From the NCBI GenBank assembly GCA_900769995.1, contig CAAGIT010000107.1, positions 1 to 8,571 on the forward strand: a stretch of 8,571 nt of DNA, in the 5' to 3' direction. Both the position numbers and the translations under genes were made by a program. The notes beneath the pieces were generated by a model. It saw nothing but the letters and a program-made list of their open reading frames with translations. It made no database searches and had not been told where the DNA came from. Each line of letters opens with the position of its first letter. The first letter of the stretch is position 1. Positions 6,100 to 8,571 of the stretch are shown here, piece by piece. The DNA comes from an uncultured Oscillospiraceae bacterium. Its GTDB lineage: Bacteria; Bacillota; Clostridia; Oscillospirales; Oscillospiraceae.

Positions 6100-6656
6100 A
6101 CGAAATAACCCTCCTTTGTCAGATGCTTTTTCAATTTTTTTCTTGTGCGCGAGAGGATCGTCAGGACGTTGCTCTCCTTCAGACCGAGGCGTGAGGCGAT
6201 GCCTGCCGTTTTTTCAACATAGAAATAGCGGCGCAGGAAGATCTCCTCCTCGCGGGCAGAGAGCGTATCCAGAAAGCGCTCGATGCTCGCCCTCAGCTCC
6301 TTCGTGTCCAGCTCTGCCTCCGGCGTTTGTGCATCGGGGAGGCAGTCCTCCAGCTCGTCCAATGCCGCGCATAGTGATGTGCCGCCGCGTTTGGCCGCGC
6401 TCTGTTTGCGGAAGCGGTCAAAGGCGAGGTTGCGCGTGAGCTTGGCCAGATAGGCGCGGAAGCTGCGTGGCTGTTGCGGTGGAATGGAGTTCCACGCGTG
6501 CAGCCATGCGTCGTTGAGTGTTTCCTCCGCGTCCAACTCGCTGCCGAGGATGCGCGTGGCAATCGCGTGACAGTAAGCGCCGTATTTCACCTCCGTTGCC
6601 TCCACGGCAAGCTCGTTGCGCTCCAAATAGAGCCGGAGCAGCGTGTTGTCGTCCAT
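6096..6656 (-). CDS. ECF-like sigma-70 family RNA polymerase sigma factor
   Basis: 186 residues from ATG 6656. Region 2 covers about 5-90: core-binding and -10 recognition motifs LDAEETLNDAWLHAWNSIPP (41-60) and LTRNLAFDRFRKQ (73-85). A Glu/Asp-rich linker follows at 100-118. Region 4 covers about 124-182, with TLSAREEEIFLRRYFY and the helix-turn-helix KTAGIASRLGLKESNVLTIL used for -35 recognition. The lack of region 3 and the small size define the ECF-like group. Stop and downstream start overlap by 4 nt, so it forms a pair with the membrane protein. A TTG at 6659 in frame is an alternative start, but ATG 6656 has the better spacing from AGGAGG. Its target regulon cannot be read here, and no clear autoregulated promoter is visible upstream. 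Confidence 0.9.
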   Translation of the reverse strand: MDDNTLLRLYLERNELAVEATEVKYGAYCHAIATRILGSELDAEETLNDAWLHAWNSIPPQQPRSFRAYLAKLTRNLAFDRFRKQSAAKRGGTSLCAALDELEDCLPDAQTPEAELDTKELRASIERFLDTLSAREEEIFLRRYFYVEKTAGIASRLGLKESNVLTILSRTRKKLKKHLTKEGYFV

Positions 6657-6663
6657 CAATACA

Positions 6664-6669
6664 CCTCCT
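6664..6669 (-). promoter_or_regulatory. Ribosome binding site of the sigma factor gene
   Basis: AGGAGG on the minus strand, 7 nt before ATG 6656 and only 4 nt before the in-frame TTG 6659, so ATG is preferred. It lies 12 bp from the edge of the MITE. Confidence 0.85.
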
Positions 6670-6681
6670 GAGATGGGTTAG

Positions 6682-6842
6682 GGAAACTCTGAATAAATAG
6701 AGCGGCGGCAGTCAGCGGGTCTTTTGCCCCAACTTTTCGGTTTGAAAATCTTGAAATACACAAAGTATTCCTGCGATTTCCAAACCTAAATTTGGAACAA
6801 AATCCCTCGCTGACCGCTCTTGCCGATTTATTCAGAGCTTCC
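6682..6842. mobile_element. 161-bp MITE with IS5-like ends and TTAG target duplication
   Basis: Terminal inverted repeats GGAAACTCTGAATAAAT (6682-6698) and ATTTATTCAGAGCTTCC (6826-6842) match at 16 of 17 positions. The element is flanked by direct TTAG at 6678-6681 and 6843-6846. Complementarity continues inward imperfectly (GTCAGCG, TTTTG, GGTTTG, AAATC, AATAC recur in both arms), so the whole element can fold into one long hairpin with its tip near 6757-6765. The GGAAG...GAATAA end type and a YTAR-type 4-bp duplication are known from the IS5 group, suggesting mobilisation in trans by an IS5-like transposase. It encodes no transposase; open frames through it are incidental. It lies between the aminotransferase terminator and the sigma factor ribosome binding site. 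Confidence 0.82.
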
Positions 6843-6895
6843 TTAGAAAAGTACCTTTCACCTATCAAGACGCGGAAAAAAGAAAAATCTGACAG

Positions 6896-6928
6896 AAAAA
6901 AGCAGCACTTCGTTTTTGAAGTGCTGCT
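6896..6928 (-). terminator. Rho-independent terminator of the aminotransferase gene
   Basis: On the minus strand the 11-bp perfect stem AGCAGCACTTC/GAAGTGCTGCT (6928-6918 with 6911-6901) has a 6-nt loop and is followed by six T residues, the first also being the base after the stem. It starts 5 nt after the stop codon. It isolates the aminotransferase from the sigma operon, so the latter needs its own promoter within 6660-6895. Confidence 0.92.
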
Positions 6929-6933
6929 TGAGG

Positions 6934-8124
6934 TTATTTTTGGTTGTAGCGTTCGATCGCGATGCGTAGCAGGTCGAGCGCACGTTCCAGTTCGGCCTCA
7001 CAGCGGACGTAGGCGATGCGAATTTCGCTCAGACCCGCGCCCTCGGTGGCGTAGAAGCCGCTGCCCGGTGCGAACATGACGGTTTCCTTGTTGTCCTCGA
7101 ACTCGTTGAGCAGGTACATCTGGAACTTCTCGGCATTGTCGATCGGCAGCTTTGCCATCGTATAGAACGCGCCTTTCGGCTCGATGGTGACAACGCCGGG
7201 AATTTCGCACAGCTTGCGGTAGCAGACATCGCGCCGACGCTGATATTCCTCACGGGTCGCGTCAAAATAGGAGGCATCGACCCCGTACAGCGCGGCTGCG
7301 CCGATCTGATCGAGTGTTGCGACCGACAGACGAGCCTGTGCGATCTTGGTTGCCGCCTCGATGAGCTTCTTGTTGCGGGAGATCAGAGCGCCGATGCGCG
7401 CACCGCACGCACTGAACCGCTTGGAAACAGAGTCGATCAGGATCAGATTCTCATCCACGCCGTCGAGCTTTGCCGCAGAGGTCAGCTTTGCCCCGTCATA
7501 GGTGAACTCGCGATAGACCTCGTCGCAGATCAGGTAGAGGTCGTGTTCTCTGGCGATGTCCGCCAGCAGACGCAGCTCCTCCTCCGAAAGCAGCGTGCCG
7601 GTGGGATTGCCGGGGCTGGTGACCAGAATCGCACGGGTCTTTTCGTTGATGAGCGGTTCGATTTGCTCGCGGGTGGCATAGCGATAGCCGTCCTCGGGCG
7701 TGGTACGCACGGGGCAGATCTTGCCGCCTGCCATGCGGATGAAGGTGTGGTAATTCGGATAGAACGGTTCAGGCACGATGACCTCACAGCCCTCATCCAG
7801 AATTGCGATCATCGCCATCAGCAGCGCTTCACTGCCGCCGGTGGTGATGAGGATGTCCTCGGCGGCGTAGCGGATACCCAAACGGTCATAGTAGCCTCTC
7901 ACCGCCTCGATCAGCGGAGGAATTCCGGGCGAGGGCGCGTATTCGAGCACCTCCGCGCGGAAATTGGAAATCGCGTCAAAATATGCCGGCGGCGTTTGGA
8001 TGTCGGGCTGGCCGATATTCAGTTGGTGGATTTTGATTCCGCGCTTCTCCGCCGCGACCGCGTAGGGGTAAAATTTGCGGATGGGCGAAAGCTCGCAGAC
8101 CTCCATTTTTTTTGACAGCTTCAT
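6934..8124 (-). CDS. Class I/II PLP-dependent aminotransferase (aspartate aminotransferase family)
   Basis: 396 residues, the normal length of fold type I aminotransferases. Visible motifs in order: QLNIGQPDIQTP substrate-site loop (34-45), TTGGSEAL phosphate-binding turn (94-101), SPGNPTG with Asn173, CDEVYREF with Asp201 and Tyr204 contacting PLP, SVSKRFSACGARIG with the PLP-forming Lys235 and Arg243, and SEIRIAY with Arg369 for the substrate alpha-carboxylate. It catalyses cytoplasmic amino-group transfer between an amino acid and a 2-oxo acid. Substrate is not settled: aspartate, aromatic or methionine-related keto acids are all possible, and closeness to metK could hint at methionine metabolism. 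The ATG at 8124 has AAGAAGG 7 nt upstream. No promoter is evident in the 84 bp to metK, so co-transcription with metK is possible. Confidence 0.92.
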   Translation of the reverse strand: MKLSKKMEVCELSPIRKFYPYAVAAEKRGIKIHQLNIGQPDIQTPPAYFDAISNFRAEVLEYAPSPGIPPLIEAVRGYYDRLGIRYAAEDILITTGGSEALLMAMIAILDEGCEVIVPEPFYPNYHTFIRMAGGKICPVRTTPEDGYRYATREQIEPLINEKTRAILVTSPGNPTGTLLSEEELRLLADIAREHDLYLICDEVYREFTYDGAKLTSAAKLDGVDENLILIDSVSKRFSACGARIGALISRNKKLIEAATKIAQARLSVATLDQIGAAALYGVDASYFDATREEYQRRRDVCYRKLCEIPGVVTIEPKGAFYTMAKLPIDNAEKFQMYLLNEFEDNKETVMFAPGSGFYATEGAGLSEIRIAYVRCEAELERALDLLRIAIERYNQK

Positions 8125-8189
8125 AGAAAAACCTTCTTTTGTTAATTTCGGGAAGCACCGAATCGGTCACGCGGTCAGCGCTTTCGGGG

Positions 8190-8210
8190 GATCGGAACGT
8201 TGCTCCGATC
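8190..8210. other. Hairpin at the metK stop codon without U tract
   Basis: GATCGGA (8190-8196) and TCCGATC (8204-8210) form a perfect 7-bp stem overlapping the metK stop codon (8211-8209). In the metK direction it is followed by CCCCCGAAAG, not U residues, so it is not a standard terminator; it might stabilise the mRNA 3' end or attenuate. A shorter palindrome, ACCGAATCGGT, lies at 8157-8167 in the same gap. Confidence 0.4.
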
Positions 8211-8571
8211 AGGCACGCTCGAGCAGTCTTGCGACAGCGTCGGTCTTTTCCCAGGGCAGATCGAGGTCGAGTCTGCCGAAATGACCGTAGGCTGCGGTCT
8301 GACGGTAGATCGGACGGCGCAGGTCGAGGGTGGAAATGATGGCAGCGGGACGCAGGTCAAAGCACTCGCGTACCAGTTCGCTCAAACGCAGGTCGTCAAT
8401 TTTGCCGGTGCCGTGGGTATCGACCAGGACGGACACAGGCTGTGCCACGCCGATGGCGTAGGCAAGCTCGATCTGGCAGGACTTGGCAAGACCTGCGGCT
8501 ACGATGTTTTTGGCAATGTAACGAGCCATATATGCCGCGCTGCGGTCAACCTTGGTCGGGTCCTTGCCGGA
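8209..8571 (-). CDS. metK: S-adenosylmethionine synthetase, C-terminal part (cut by window edge)
   Basis: The last 120 residues of MetK; the frame is open to base 8571 and begins SGKDPTKVDRSAAYMARYIA, a conserved MetK block. The ATG at 8529 is internal, not a start. Further family blocks seen are AYAIGVAQPVSV, the C-terminal STLDLRRPIYRQTAAYGHFG, and LPWEKTD. The enzyme makes S-adenosylmethionine from methionine and ATP in the cytoplasm, usually as a tetramer of about 390-400 residues. Nothing unusual is seen in the visible part. Regulation (for example an SAM riboswitch) would lie outside the window. Confidence 0.95.
   Translation of the reverse strand, partial: SGKDPTKVDRSAAYMARYIAKNIVAAGLAKSCQIELAYAIGVAQPVSVLVDTHGTGKIDDLRLSELVRECFDLRPAAIISTLDLRRPIYRQTAAYGHFGRLDLDLPWEKTDAVARLLERA

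Noticed and set aside
6656..6868. 70-codon minus-strand open frame through the MITE
   Set aside because: It spans both terminal inverted repeats and the sigma factor RBS; non-coding foldback DNA explains it fully.
6840..6868. Possible sigma operon promoter TTGATA (6868-6863) with -10 at the MITE edge
   Set aside because: The 17-bp spacing lands on TAAGGA, matching TATAAT at only two of six positions. The pre-insertion sequence (TAACCC) is no better, so I do not call a promoter.

Overview
The window looks like chromosomal DNA of a moderately GC-rich Clostridia member, probably an Oscillospiraceae/Ruminococcaceae-type gut bacterium. This is inferred from the purine-rich AGGAGG-type ribosome binding sites, extended -10 promoters, the gene repertoire (TrhP-type U32 protein, zinc-ribbon membrane protein, diaminopropionate ammonia-lyase, sigma factor plus DUF4367-like membrane protein) and dense GTAGGGG-type intergenic repeats. 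No species can be assigned from the sequence alone.

Layout. The left third reads rightward: the 3' part of a peptidase-U32/TrhP family gene (1-1197), a complete tRNA-Arg(ACG) with its own promoter and terminator (1227-1396), and a zinc-ribbon, single-pass membrane protein of unknown function (1509-3122). The right two thirds read leftward: metK (3' part, 8209-8571), a class I/II aminotransferase (6934-8124), an ECF-like sigma factor translationally coupled to a membrane protein with two repeated extracellular modules (6096-6656 and 4954-6099), and a diaminopropionate ammonia-lyase with its own promoter (3466-4707). The two arms converge at about 3120-3470.

How the genes work together. Only the sigma/membrane-protein pair is clearly a functional unit: ATGA stop/start overlap, shared terminator, and the usual sigma plus membrane-regulator arrangement. 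MetK and the aminotransferase may be co-transcribed, because no promoter or good terminator is visible in the 84 bp between them. The remaining genes look like independent housekeeping or metabolic units.

The most interesting material is intergenic. (a) The convergent junction holds two identical 24-bp terminator hairpins flanking about 280 bp of repeat modules. Each hairpin has its poly-U tract only on the outer side, as if one bidirectional terminator had been split and duplicated by an insertion. (b) A 161-bp MITE with IS5-like ends and a TTAG target duplication sits directly upstream of the sigma factor ribosome binding site. (c) A palindrome lies at the predicted transcription start of the ammonia-lyase gene, with a larger inverted repeat upstream of its promoter. 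I found no CRISPR array, phage module, defence cluster or clearly new multi-gene system.
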